Assembly: GCA_001507425.1 (NCBI GenBank)
Contig: LMAJ01000002.1
Span: 1 to 64,000, forward strand
DNA length: 64,000 nucleotides
DNA from: Flavobacteriaceae bacterium CRH
GTDB taxonomy: Bacteria; Bacteroidota; Bacteroidia; Flavobacteriales; Flavobacteriaceae
Reading direction: 5' to 3'
Shown: one piece after another, positions 27,947 through 36,773 of the stretch
Numbering within the stretch: position 1 is the first letter of the stretch
How the letters are laid out: each line of letters begins with the position of its first letter
Program-made: the position numbers and the translations under genes
Notes under the pieces: generated by a model
Database searches by the model: none
What the model was told of the DNA's origin: nothing
The model's input: the letters and a program-made list of their open reading frames with translations, nothing else

Positions 27947-30685
27947 ATGGTAAAAGGCGTTAAAAGAATAAAATGGAATGGAAAAGGAAAAGTAATATCA
28001 AGCTTATCTACTCCTAATAAAAAAGTTGTAATTGCAGCAGACCAAGAGGTTTTCTTCGAGGTAGATTTATGGTATGAAGGAACCTCTGAAACTGATAAAA
28101 AAAAGGATGTAACCTGGATTTTACAGGATCGCAAGAAAAATACCATTATTGTACAAAGAATACATTCTGCAAATGCACCTCAAAGAATAAGCATTCCTAA
28201 ACCGTTATGTGGACCATTTGAATATTATATAGAAGCAAGTCTCTCAGGCAAAAGAGATGTTGTAAACCAAACTGGTTTATTAGTAAGCGGTCATTGTCCT
28301 GCAAAAATAGTAAGCAGCAAATGGTGTACTACAAATGATGGAAAAGATGTTAGGAAAGAACATCTTTTTAAATATGGGGAAACTGTTTATCTTAATTTAA
28401 TGACTGAAGGAGTTAATGGAAATTTAAATTTAAGCGTTGATGTTTTTAGAAAATCAGGTGATGGAAAAACTCCATTGCATAGATACACCAGTGTTGATGT
28501 AATTGATGGAGAGATAAATCTAGCCATAAAAAATACCTTTTCATGGTATCCAAAACTAATGGGTATGAAAGAAACAGAGGAATTTTATGTAAAAGTTTTT
28601 GATCCTGCCAATAAACTTTATATTCCTAATAGTAACGATGAAACTAAACATGCTTGCTATCTAAAAATTAATAAAAAAATAGGCTCTCAGGAAATAAAGC
28701 CTCCAACAAATTTATCACCATTAAAAACTGGCGAACCGGATAAAAGTAAAGAGCGTTACGAACTTTGCAGATTCGAAACCATTGAAATTACTGAAAGTAA
28801 AAAAACACCCATACGTGTTTTTGACAATGGAGAAAATTTAAAAAAAATATCAAATCCTAAAACGCCAATTTTAAAAACAATTGTTTTTGATTTTGATAAG
28901 TATGATATAACTGCTGAAGCCAAAACAACACTAAACAATGTTTTGCAATATTTGTTATTATCTCAACACTCTTACATTAAAATTGATGGTCACGCCTGTG
29001 TTATAGGAAAAGAACAATACAACCAAAAGTTATCGCAACAACGAAGTGATGCCGTAAAAAAAATATTTGTTGATGGTGGTTTAGATGCTAGCAGAATTGT
29101 CTCTATTGGTCGTGGAGAAGTAAACCCAACCGATGACAAAAAAGGACGCGACAATATAAAATATAAAAATGAAAAAGAATATATCGAAAATCGTCGCGTA
29201 GATATTATTTTTGATTCTTATGGTCATGACGCTCAAACAATAATTTATAAAACAATTGCTTCAAGTCATAACGAAAATTTCACAATAGACATTACTGAAT
29301 ACCAAAATAAAGCTTGTTTTAAGGAGAAAAATAAACATCAAAAAAACATTAAAATAAATTCACCTGAATATAAAAAAGTAATTGATAAGGTAACTAATAA
29401 ATTAGATTTTCCTGTAAAATCTAATTTAGAGTCATGGAACCCTGCGCCTTTACAATATATTTGGCCTGCTAGTTCTACTCCTAATTTATATGATATACAC
29501 ATTCATTCTTGTCGTTATTTTTCTAACGAAAATACTACCACAATTCAAGTCATGGCTTATGCTGATATCAAGTGGAAATTTAATTTTTATATCAATCTAA
29601 GTAATGCCTTAAGCATAAAATGGCAAAAACTGCATAAGAGCAAACATGATGAACTTAGAAAAAAAGCTTTAAAATTAGCTAATGAAGAAAAAGGAGAATA
29701 TACTGAAGTCGACTTTGGTGTTAGTTTGGAAGCAAATTTTGATAAGGATGAAAATGGAAAATATCAAAGCACTCCAGATTTAACTTTTAAATATACCGAT
29801 AAAATTAAATCTCTTTTTTCTGTTATATCATCTGTAAAAAAAATATCTCAAGGAATAACTTCAACCACAAAAGGTAAATTATCAAAAGGAATAGGTCGAA
29901 AATTACCTTTTGATATTACATTAAATGCCCCAGCAGTTTTTTTTGGTTCAGAATGGGAAGCAGATTTAAATGATGACCATAGTGAAATTGGTACAAAAAT
30001 CAAGTTTTTTCTTGAAGCTAAACCTTTAATAGAGCTAACATTAGTTATTGATCTTTTAAGCTTAGCTGTTCAAGCTGGTGTCGCAGTGGTTACATTAGGG
30101 AGTGGAAATGCATTAGCTTTAGAGATTTTTAACATGGTTAGAACTTGGGCAGAAAAAGGCTATGAAACTGAGAAAGTTTTAATAAATTTCAAAATGTACA
30201 TAGATTTAGAAATTAAAGGTTCGGTTTCTGGAGTAATTGATACTACTTATAGCACTGTTAATGATAAAAAAGAAGCAAATTTTAATTTAGATACAAATGT
30301 CTCTCTTGAATTAAAATCTGGGTTAGAATTAAAAGGAATGGTTGTAGTAATAGGAACAGTAAAAAAACCTGAATTAGAAGGTCATGTAGAAGGAAGCGTT
30401 AAAGCAAGTGCAAAAATGGGACTAACATCTACTCATTCATTGAAATATAATTCGCAAGTAGGAGTTTATTATACACCAGGCTTAAAAGTTGATCCATGTG
30501 TAGGTCAGGTAATAATTATGATAAAAGTAGGCTTTACTTATAAAAAAATCAGTTCTGACTGGAAGCCAGTTAATTACAACAGAACAAGGACCTTTTATGA
30601 TGAGTTTGATATTATGGCAAACTTAGAAAAAATTACAGGTTATAAAAATGAAATCTTATTCTGGGAAAAGAAAAATAAAATGTAA
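27947..30685 (+). CDS. Putative injection-system effector with OmpA-like domain
   Basis: A 912-residue protein without signal peptide. Residues 1-300 are beta-rich, unrecognised, with Ig-like character. An OmpA-like peptidoglycan-binding domain spans about 305-427 (TIVFDFDKYDITAEAKTTLN, QRSDAVKKIF, ENRRVDIIF). About 480 residues of unrecognised sequence follow, with one strongly hydrophobic segment at about 693-731 in otherwise polar sequence, then beta-like repeats near the end. Lack of a Sec signal combined with a wall-binding domain, directly after a PAAR-like gene, suggests delivery into a neighbour's periplasm. The hydrophobic segment could insert in a membrane. The toxic activity is unknown. 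A lipoprotein gene follows after 1 nt. Confidence 0.78.
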   Translation: MVKGVKRIKWNGKGKVISSLSTPNKKVVIAADQEVFFEVDLWYEGTSETDKKKDVTWILQDRKKNTIIVQRIHSANAPQRISIPKPLCGPFEYYIEASLSGKRDVVNQTGLLVSGHCPAKIVSSKWCTTNDGKDVRKEHLFKYGETVYLNLMTEGVNGNLNLSVDVFRKSGDGKTPLHRYTSVDVIDGEINLAIKNTFSWYPKLMGMKETEEFYVKVFDPANKLYIPNSNDETKHACYLKINKKIGSQEIKPPTNLSPLKTGEPDKSKERYELCRFETIEITESKKTPIRVFDNGENLKKISNPKTPILKTIVFDFDKYDITAEAKTTLNNVLQYLLLSQHSYIKIDGHACVIGKEQYNQKLSQQRSDAVKKIFVDGGLDASRIVSIGRGEVNPTDDKKGRDNIKYKNEKEYIENRRVDIIFDSYGHDAQTIIYKTIASSHNENFTIDITEYQNKACFKEKNKHQKNIKINSPEYKKVIDKVTNKLDFPVKSNLESWNPAPLQYIWPASSTPNLYDIHIHSCRYFSNENTTTIQVMAYADIKWKFNFYINLSNALSIKWQKLHKSKHDELRKKALKLANEEKGEYTEVDFGVSLEANFDKDENGKYQSTPDLTFKYTDKIKSLFSVISSVKKISQGITSTTKGKLSKGIGRKLPFDITLNAPAVFFGSEWEADLNDDHSEIGTKIKFFLEAKPLIELTLVIDLLSLAVQAGVAVVTLGSGNALALEIFNMVRTWAEKGYETEKVLINFKMYIDLEIKGSVSGVIDTTYSTVNDKKEANFNLDTNVSLELKSGLELKGMVVVIGTVKKPELEGHVEGSVKASAKMGLTSTHSLKYNSQVGVYYTPGLKVDPCVGQVIIMIKVGFTYKKISSDWKPVNYNRTRTFYDEFDIMANLEKITGYKNEILFWEKKNKM

Positions 30686-30686
30686 A

Positions 30687-31385
30687 ATGAAAAAAAAAAT
30701 AATTGTTTTTTTTAACTGTGTGATATTATTACAAAGTTGTAATTCGCAAAAAAATGATTTAGGTACATTTAATTTACCATTAAACAAAAGTATTTTAATC
30801 AAGAATGAAATAGATTTAAATAAACGTCCATTTATTTACGACCCCAATCTTATTGCTTATGAATTCTCAAGTTCTAAAATGTTAATCTATAATAACAATG
30901 ATTTATCTAATTCAATAAATAATGACGTTTCAGAGACTTATTGTGGGAAAAATTACATTAATTTATTAGTTAATGAAAAGGTTAAAAAAATAGAAGGATA
31001 TCAATTGCACACTTATACCAAAGAAGAAAGTCAAAAGTTATTTAATTCCCTTAAAAAAAAATTAGGCTTACCTAATTATGATGATCTGGATAAAATTGAT
31101 CGCCATATTGTTTGGGAAAATGAAAATGAAATTTATATTTTTAATATTGGCTATAATTCTATAATACAAAACACAAAAACTGATGAAGCTAATTTGGCTG
31201 TGTTAATTACTCAATTGGACAAATTAATAATGCACCTAAATAGTACAACTTTTTATGAGTCCTATTTAAAAGAAAGAAAAAAGCAAAATAAGAATTTAAA
31301 AAATTACAGTTATTTTGTTTTTGCACAAGAACAAAATAACAAAGGGAATAATTATTATTTGAAAGGAATTAAAGGAATAAAATAA
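30687..31385 (+). CDS. Putative immunity lipoprotein 1
   Basis: A 232-residue lipoprotein (lipobox LLQSC, Cys18). The open frame reaches back to 30648 inside the effector gene, but the ATG at 30687 begins the lipoprotein signal 1 nt after the effector stop. The mature part shares a pattern with the lipoproteins at 31389 and 33943: a GYQLHTYTKEESQKLFNSL helix after a strand, then an xxWENENEIYIF strand. A periplasm-facing lipoprotein next to an effector is the classic location for an immunity protein. The C-terminus ends in GNNYYLKGIKGIK. Confidence 0.78.
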   Translation: MKKKIIVFFNCVILLQSCNSQKNDLGTFNLPLNKSILIKNEIDLNKRPFIYDPNLIAYEFSSSKMLIYNNNDLSNSINNDVSETYCGKNYINLLVNEKVKKIEGYQLHTYTKEESQKLFNSLKKKLGLPNYDDLDKIDRHIVWENENEIYIFNIGYNSIIQNTKTDEANLAVLITQLDKLIMHLNSTTFYESYLKERKKQNKNLKNYSYFVFAQEQNNKGNNYYLKGIKGIK

Positions 31386-31388
31386 ACT

Positions 31389-32075
31389 ATGGAAAAAATA
31401 ACACTTTTATTAGCATTGAGCATACTTTCATGCAATGGACAACAAGAAAAAAAAATAATTGAGTCTAAAAAACCACAAATGGAAGCAATAAAAAACAATT
31501 CTAGGGCAACTCTTAATTTAACAAACTTTAAATTTAAAACTAATATAAATGGAGTTCTAAACCAAATTGGCTTAACATTAAACGATAATGTTTTAAATGA
31601 ATATAATATTTCAGGAGATTATGAAGAATTTAAATTTCCTCCTCAGCAAATAAACTTACTTGATAATAATATTGATTCTACAAAAAATGAAATTTCTTTT
31701 TTCTATACGAAAAAAGATAAACTTATTTGGTGTTACGAAATAAGTGTTTTAGATAATAATGATGCAGTTAAAATAATTAAGGAATTTGAAAATAAATATA
31801 GTTCAAAACCTGCATTTTCAAAAATTTCATTATCTACAAAAGAACATCCACTTTTTCTAGATGAAAATGGAGAATTCAAAAAAGATAAAATGGAAGAACG
31901 CATTTTAGTATGGGAAGATTCTAAAGAAAAAGTTACTTTTTTTGTCATTTACAAAGTTAATTATGATAAAAATCCTGTGGAAGGAACTTTACAAATAATT
32001 GCTCTAGACAAAAACAACAAAAAATATAAAGAATGGGTTTCATACCGATCTTTAGATATGTACTATAAAAATTAA
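31389..32075 (+). CDS. Putative immunity lipoprotein 2
   Basis: A 228-residue lipoprotein (lipobox SILSC, Cys15), 3 nt after the preceding gene. It seems a diverged relative of the lipoproteins at 30687 and 33943: a strand, WCYEISVLDNNDAVKIIKEF helix, then ILVWEDSKEKVTFFVIY. AT-rich like its neighbours. Immunity to the 912-residue protein is an inference from position and repetition only. Confidence 0.75.
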   Translation: MEKITLLLALSILSCNGQQEKKIIESKKPQMEAIKNNSRATLNLTNFKFKTNINGVLNQIGLTLNDNVLNEYNISGDYEEFKFPPQQINLLDNNIDSTKNEISFFYTKKDKLIWCYEISVLDNNDAVKIIKEFENKYSSKPAFSKISLSTKEHPLFLDENGEFKKDKMEERILVWEDSKEKVTFFVIYKVNYDKNPVEGTLQIIALDKNNKKYKEWVSYRSLDMYYKN

Positions 32076-32189
32076 ATCTAATTAATAAATATACATCTTT
32101 TAAGTTTTTTTAATAACGAAATGATTGGATTTATTAATAATCTAGGCTATCAATCTACTTAAAAATGTTTAGATAAATAAACTAAAAAA

Positions 32190-32969
32190 ATGGTATACGA
32201 ACCCTATTACACCATAGACTTTTCAGTCGCAGCCTGCAATTTTGAAATCTTGATTAACGATATTCCAGTATTAACAATGGAAGCTGAAGGTCAAATATCT
32301 AGTAATGTTCCAATTAATTATGCTATTTATAATTCTGGGGAACAATTTGTAAAAGCAACTATAAAACCTCTTGCAGGACAAGAAAGCTTACATCCTGAAG
32401 CATCATTACGATTGAATGTTAGATTATTTGATGTAGCAAATAACGAATTTAAACACATCAAAGACTTCCAGGAGACAGCAGTTCCAAAAGTTGAAGAAAA
32501 TCAAAAAATTCCGTCTTTAACAAATTCATCAGAATTCATAGCTGAAATTCCTTATTCATTAACAAAATGGACTGATGGCGAAAACCTAAAGGATGTAGAA
32601 AATTTCAAAGAAAAGTTAATTAAGGCATATAACGAATTAGCCGATCTTCTTAATAATGAAAAATATAGTGAATTTGCAGAAAAGATAAAAGTTAGAGAAA
32701 AAAACATGTCTACATCAATGTATTTAAGCAAATCGGAATCTAATGCAAGAATCAATAGCTTGATTGATGATGCTAAAAATGGGTTTCAGGTTATGCCTTT
32801 TCCACAAGACACAATTTTAAATTTTTATGGTTATGGTAAATTAGTAACCTTTAAAAAACTAAATGGTGAACCTGCCTTTTATTTATACAATAAAGAAACA
32901 AAAGAAGAACTTATGATCGACCAAATGTTTTATATGCCAAAAGGAAAAACGGAATTTGAAATTATTTAA
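32190..32969 (+). CDS. Hypothetical protein of the effector island
   Basis: A 259-residue soluble protein without signal peptide. The first 100 residues are beta-rich (FSVAACNFEILINDIPVLTM), with a helical middle (about 145-180) and a final alpha/beta part. I do not recognise it. It follows the two lipoprotein genes after 114 nt, in the same orientation. It could be a cytosolic immunity protein or an effector chaperone; there is no motif to decide. Confidence 0.65.
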   Translation: MVYEPYYTIDFSVAACNFEILINDIPVLTMEAEGQISSNVPINYAIYNSGEQFVKATIKPLAGQESLHPEASLRLNVRLFDVANNEFKHIKDFQETAVPKVEENQKIPSLTNSSEFIAEIPYSLTKWTDGENLKDVENFKEKLIKAYNELADLLNNEKYSEFAEKIKVREKNMSTSMYLSKSESNARINSLIDDAKNGFQVMPFPQDTILNFYGYGKLVTFKKLNGEPAFYLYNKETKEELMIDQMFYMPKGKTEFEII

Positions 32970-33076
32970 AAACTCTTTTTAATTATTTAAGAATAGAAAT
33001 CATAAAACAAGAAGTTAAATCAAAGATACTTAAATTTAAAAAAGATTTTACTTTTAGGGGTAAAGTCAGTAATTAG

Positions 33077-33208
33077 AAAAGGAGAATTAGTCTCCAGAAA
33101 AGTAACTACTGGAAACCCAAAAGATCAGATGAATTTCCTTGGAAAATCCTATATGATAAATATGATCGAACTACAGAAGAAATTTATAAAAGAGATGGTT
33201 CAATTTAA
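33077..33208 (+). pseudogene. Probable C-terminal remnant of an effector-type gene
   Basis: A 43-codon open frame without a start codon reads as plausible protein (WKPKRSDEFPWKILYDKYDR, then a Thr/Glu/Lys-rich end) and stops 5 nt before the next gene. No ATG in frame. It is likely the tail of a lost gene, such as a displaced toxin C-terminus, but it is short, so confidence is low. Confidence 0.4.
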
Positions 33209-33212
33209 ATAA

Positions 33213-33956
33213 ATGATATTCAATATGAAACCGGACTATGGACAAGCTATTGCAATGTTAGTATGTATAACATTAAATTCAGCGGTTATTTATCTTTTAG
33301 TATATGCTCATGTCGAAAGTATTGCCATTTGGATACTTTTAATAAGTCTCTTATTGTTATTTCTACTATTTTTTGTTGATGCATTCGTTTACCTTGGTAA
33401 AGGACAAACATGGGAAGAATATGCAAAACATAAAGACAAACTAACATATAATGAAAATGAATTTATTATAGACAATGTACAATTGCAATATAAGGAAGTT
33501 ATAACCTGGGAATCTGTAGAAGCTATATACTTATTTAACAATCCTCCTGGTGATGGTGAGTATCATAACTATGAGTATTCGATTGTATTAAATAATTTAC
33601 CTGAAAAAATTGTTTACGAAAAAAGAACTAAATATAAAAAGCACATTGAATCGTTATTACCAAAAACAGAAAAAAAAGGATTGCCAATTATTAGAATAAA
33701 CGACTATCGCAATTTGAACTTTAACACTTTTGAAAATGCTATCAAAACAAATTTAACCAACATAAACCTTGACCTGAATTATAATTTAAAATTCGGAAAT
33801 AAATTGCTTTTAAATAAAATAACGAATACAACAACACCTTTAAATCAACAAAATCTAAAAAAAATTGGATTTTATCAAATATTTGACAGAGGGAATAATT
33901 TAAATGATTACACTATAAATACATTTCGAAAAGAAACCGAAAATGAAAATCGATAA
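33213..33956 (+). CDS. Two-helix membrane protein of the effector island
   Basis: A 247-residue protein with two N-terminal membrane helices (about 13-30 and 38-58) and a cytosolic domain of about 185 residues with a beta-rich start (NEFIIDNVQLQYKEVITWES), similar in pattern to a PH-like domain. An alternative ATG at 33228 would remove five residues. It overlaps the next gene by 14 nt, so the two are translationally coupled. An inner-membrane protein coupled to a lipoprotein would fit immunity to a membrane-acting toxin (inference). Confidence 0.7.
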   Translation: MIFNMKPDYGQAIAMLVCITLNSAVIYLLVYAHVESIAIWILLISLLLLFLLFFVDAFVYLGKGQTWEEYAKHKDKLTYNENEFIIDNVQLQYKEVITWESVEAIYLFNNPPGDGEYHNYEYSIVLNNLPEKIVYEKRTKYKKHIESLLPKTEKKGLPIIRINDYRNLNFNTFENAIKTNLTNINLDLNYNLKFGNKLLLNKITNTTTPLNQQNLKKIGFYQIFDRGNNLNDYTINTFRKETENENR

Positions 33957-34665
33957 AACACTCATAATCTTTCTAATAATTCTATTACAATCATGTAATT
34001 CTCAAACTAAGAATAAGTTAGAAAAAGAAATAAAAAAAACAACAATATCAAAACCATTAGATATAGCAAGTTTAACTTTAGATGAAGATATAGATGATAT
34101 TTTGACCTCTGTCAACCTTTCAAAAAAAGATACAATAAAAAATGATGAACTAACACTTATGGGTAATGAAAGACTCGTCTTTAGTTCTGAAAAATTATTA
34201 GTTTTTAATAAAATAGAACTAGCAAACAATAATAGTAATGGTACTAATAGCATAGTATTTCATTACGGTAAAATTGATCCAGAAATTGGAGCACTTTATA
34301 ATGAAAAAAATAATGTTGTAGGCATGTATCAAGTCAATCTTTACACTGAGAATGAAATACAAAACCTATTGAAAAATTTAAATTTAATATTAGGAAAAGC
34401 AACTTTTGAAAAAGAGAGAAATGGAAATGTATCCGATATAAAAGACAATAATTTAATAGAAACAAAAGAGAAATTTAAAGAAAATACTTTTATCTGGAAA
34501 AATAATAATCTAATCTATTATTGTTTTAAGAAATATTCATCCATCGATAATAATGAATTACAAAACTCTGTATCTCTTTTTGTTTTTAATAAGAATAATA
34601 AAGAATGGATTGGATTTATTAGCGGGTTAGGTTATCAGCACACAGAAAATTGTTTAGATAAATAA
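33943..34665 (+). CDS. Putative immunity lipoprotein 3
   Basis: A 240-residue lipoprotein with the same LLQSCNSQ lipobox as the 30687 gene (Cys18). It shares the YQVNLYTENEIQNLLKNLNL helix and FIWKNNNLIYYCF strand pattern of that protein. Its start overlaps the preceding membrane protein gene. After its stop, a short frame at 34667-34711 reads KEGNNHYNEDYKKP, similar to the GNNYYLKG tail of the 30687 protein. This suggests the gene end was rearranged. Confidence 0.75.
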   Translation: MKIDKTLIIFLIILLQSCNSQTKNKLEKEIKKTTISKPLDIASLTLDEDIDDILTSVNLSKKDTIKNDELTLMGNERLVFSSEKLLVFNKIELANNNSNGTNSIVFHYGKIDPEIGALYNEKNNVVGMYQVNLYTENEIQNLLKNLNLILGKATFEKERNGNVSDIKDNNLIETKEKFKENTFIWKNNNLIYYCFKKYSSIDNNELQNSVSLFVFNKNNKEWIGFISGLGYQHTENCLDK

Positions 34666-34792
34666 AATTAAAGAAGGAAATAATCATTATAACGAAGATT
34701 ACAAAAAACCTTAAACTAAAAGCAAAAAAACAATTTTACAATTCAAATAATTTTATACAAGCACTTAATATAATTTTTTATCTCTAAACATT

Positions 34793-36034
34793 ATGAACAG
34801 ATCATTATTAAAAATAATAATTATAATTCTTTCAATATCTATATTTTCTTGCGCACAGAAAGACGCTACAAAAAAATCAACATTATTTCTAACAACAAAT
34901 AACGGAAACCTATATAGCATAGATTTATTAACAGGTAAATGCAATTGGCAAAACATAAAAAATACAGAAGACACACGAAGTGATTCTTACTTTAGAATTA
35001 ATAACAATACCATAATCAAATCGTATGAAAATGGGCAAATAATTACATTTAATAAACAGACAGGCGAAATTCAAAAAAAATATCAAGAAGTGGAATCTAT
35101 ACCCGAGAATCCATCAATTTTCATGTTTGCACAATACCCACTTGTATATGACAACAGTTTTATCTTTTGCAATTTAAATGGAAAAGTAAAGTCCGTTAAT
35201 TTAACTACAATGCAGCCAAACTGGGCATATGATATGAAAAATAAAGTATTTTTCTCACCGGTTATTGTTGGCGATAAAGTAATTGTGAATTCAGGTTATA
35301 ATCTCTGTGCGATAAACGCAAAAAATGGACAGTTCATTACCTGCTTAAAGTTTGTAAATCCACTAGTACATGAACCAATTGTAAATGATGGTAAAATTTT
35401 TGTTGTGGATGAAAAAGGAAATGCTTTTTGTCTTGATGAAGATTTAAACACGAAGTGGCAGTTCGAAGTAAACAGCTACATAAGTGATACAAGATATGAT
35501 GAAGATGCAAAAGTTAATGTGTCTGGAGAAGCTCATATTCAAATACTAAATGGTCTTGCCACAGGAGAAAAACTGATTGTACTAGGAGATGCAGAACATA
35601 TTATTGGTATTGATAAAAAAAACGGAAAAATGAAATGGTTAGCAAATATACCAATTATCAATTGGCAATCACCAGATGATGTTGCTTTGGTTAATAAGAA
35701 TATACGAGAAGATCAGGATCTCCATAGTATACAGAATGACAAAGTGGGAGTGCTGAAATCATTACAAATAATAGACGAAGAAATTGTTGCAAATACATCT
35801 TCCTGTATTGCTGTATATAACTCAAATAATGGTAATTTAAAAAGAAAAAAGTTTCTTTTCAATAACGAGATTATCGGAGCAATAAAAGCTACTAATGATT
35901 TTTATTATTATGTACGTAAAGATGGAGTTTTATATAAACTCGACAAAACACTAAAAACAGAAATCATTGTTTATAAAGGAATTAATTACAAGCCTGAGGA
36001 TGAATATACAAGCCCATATATAGAGATTGAATAA
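34793..36034 (+). CDS. PQQ-like beta-propeller lipoprotein
   Basis: A 413-residue lipoprotein (lipobox IFSC, Cys20). Repeated strand pairs of the type NGNLYSIDLLTGKCNWQ, GKVKSVNLTTMQPNWAYDM and NGKMKWLANIP are PQQ-like beta-propeller blades without evidence for cofactor binding. Propellers of this kind often bind protein partners in the envelope. It ends the intact part of the island and is followed by decayed genes. It could be a further immunity protein or an unrelated envelope factor. Confidence 0.8.
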   Translation: MNRSLLKIIIIILSISIFSCAQKDATKKSTLFLTTNNGNLYSIDLLTGKCNWQNIKNTEDTRSDSYFRINNNTIIKSYENGQIITFNKQTGEIQKKYQEVESIPENPSIFMFAQYPLVYDNSFIFCNLNGKVKSVNLTTMQPNWAYDMKNKVFFSPVIVGDKVIVNSGYNLCAINAKNGQFITCLKFVNPLVHEPIVNDGKIFVVDEKGNAFCLDEDLNTKWQFEVNSYISDTRYDEDAKVNVSGEAHIQILNGLATGEKLIVLGDAEHIIGIDKKNGKMKWLANIPIINWQSPDDVALVNKNIREDQDLHSIQNDKVGVLKSLQIIDEEIVANTSSCIAVYNSNNGNLKRKKFLFNNEIIGAIKATNDFYYYVRKDGVLYKLDKTLKTEIIVYKGINYKPEDEYTSPYIEIE

Positions 36035-36092
36035 ATACTTGTCCACTCCGATACGGTTCAATTAAAAATAATATCCCTCAAATAAAATAATC

Positions 36093-36173
36093 ATGAAAAC
36101 TAAAATAATTTCAATTATTTTATTATTAAATATCTTATTTACAATAAGGTGACACAATAATAAAAACATTTAA
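36093..36173 (+). pseudogene. Lipoprotein signal remnant with stop in place of the lipobox cysteine
   Basis: From the ATG at 36093 a lipoprotein-type signal sequence is readable (MKTKIISIILLLNILFTIR), followed by TGA (36150-36152) exactly where the lipobox cysteine codon (TGT/TGC) is expected. HNNKNI then precedes another stop. It looks like an inactivated paralogue of the island lipoproteins. Confidence 0.55.
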
Positions 36174-36266
36174 AATCAACAATCAGTTTATGAACGTAAA
36201 ATAAAAAAAGTGTTATTGGTTATCTAAAACTTCTTAAAATTTAATTAGAATTAATATAAATCAAAC

Positions 36267-36586
36267 ATAATTATTATACCAATTTGCTTACTGAATCTTT
36301 TAATTTCTTGTGAAAAAAAAGAAAAAATTTACTTGATAAAATTGAAATTAAATGAAAAATATGGAATATAATTGATTTCAAACATGAGATAATTTGATTT
36401 TGAGAATGGATTGAAACCATTTTCAACAAAAGAAGAAAATAGTTAAAAACTAATAAAGACGAAATTGAGAATTATGATGATTTAAAATTTTCAAATTACA
36501 TCGAAATTAAGAATACTGCTCTTAAAATAAAACTACTGTTTGATGATAAAAACGAGTTTTCAAGCATTTATGTTGAAAAGAAATAA
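36267..36586 (+). pseudogene. Decayed lipoprotein gene
   Basis: From 36267 (ATA where an ATG would fit) a signal with a perfect lipobox is readable (NLLISC, Cys codon 36309-36311), running to a stop within 80 nt. The story resumes in another frame at 36443-36586 (DEIENYDDLKFSNYIEIKN, then FDDKNEFSSIYVEKK and TAA). A lost start, an internal stop and a frameshift mark it as a pseudogene, probably of the same lipoprotein type. Confidence 0.6.
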
Positions 36587-36715
36587 AGAAATTTCACTAG
36601 TGCTGTTTTACAACGAGTACCACTTATAATTTATAGAAAAAAGGCAGCATTTGCAACGTGGTTAAGTAAAACAGAAGTATCTGATCCTTTTATAAATAAA
36701 CAAATACTTTTATAA
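36587..36715 (+). pseudogene. Gene-tail remnant before the metQ terminator
   Basis: A 42-codon frame without a start (LQRVPLIIYRKKAAFATWLS, then SDPFINKQILL) follows the previous TAA in the same frame. It reads as protein but has no recognisable family. It may be the end of yet another lost gene. Confidence 0.35.
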
Positions 36716-36721
36716 AAAGTA

Positions 36722-36757
36722 AAACGGAACGCCTCAATAAATTGAGGCGTTCCGTTT
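36722..36757. terminator. Bidirectional terminator, end of metQ
   Basis: Perfect 16-bp stem AAACGGAACGCCTCAA / TTGAGGCGTTCCGTTT with a 4-nt loop, 17 nt past the metQ stop on the minus strand, with T-rich sequence following. Confidence 0.9.
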
Positions 36758-36773
36758 ATATTAATAGAAAAAA

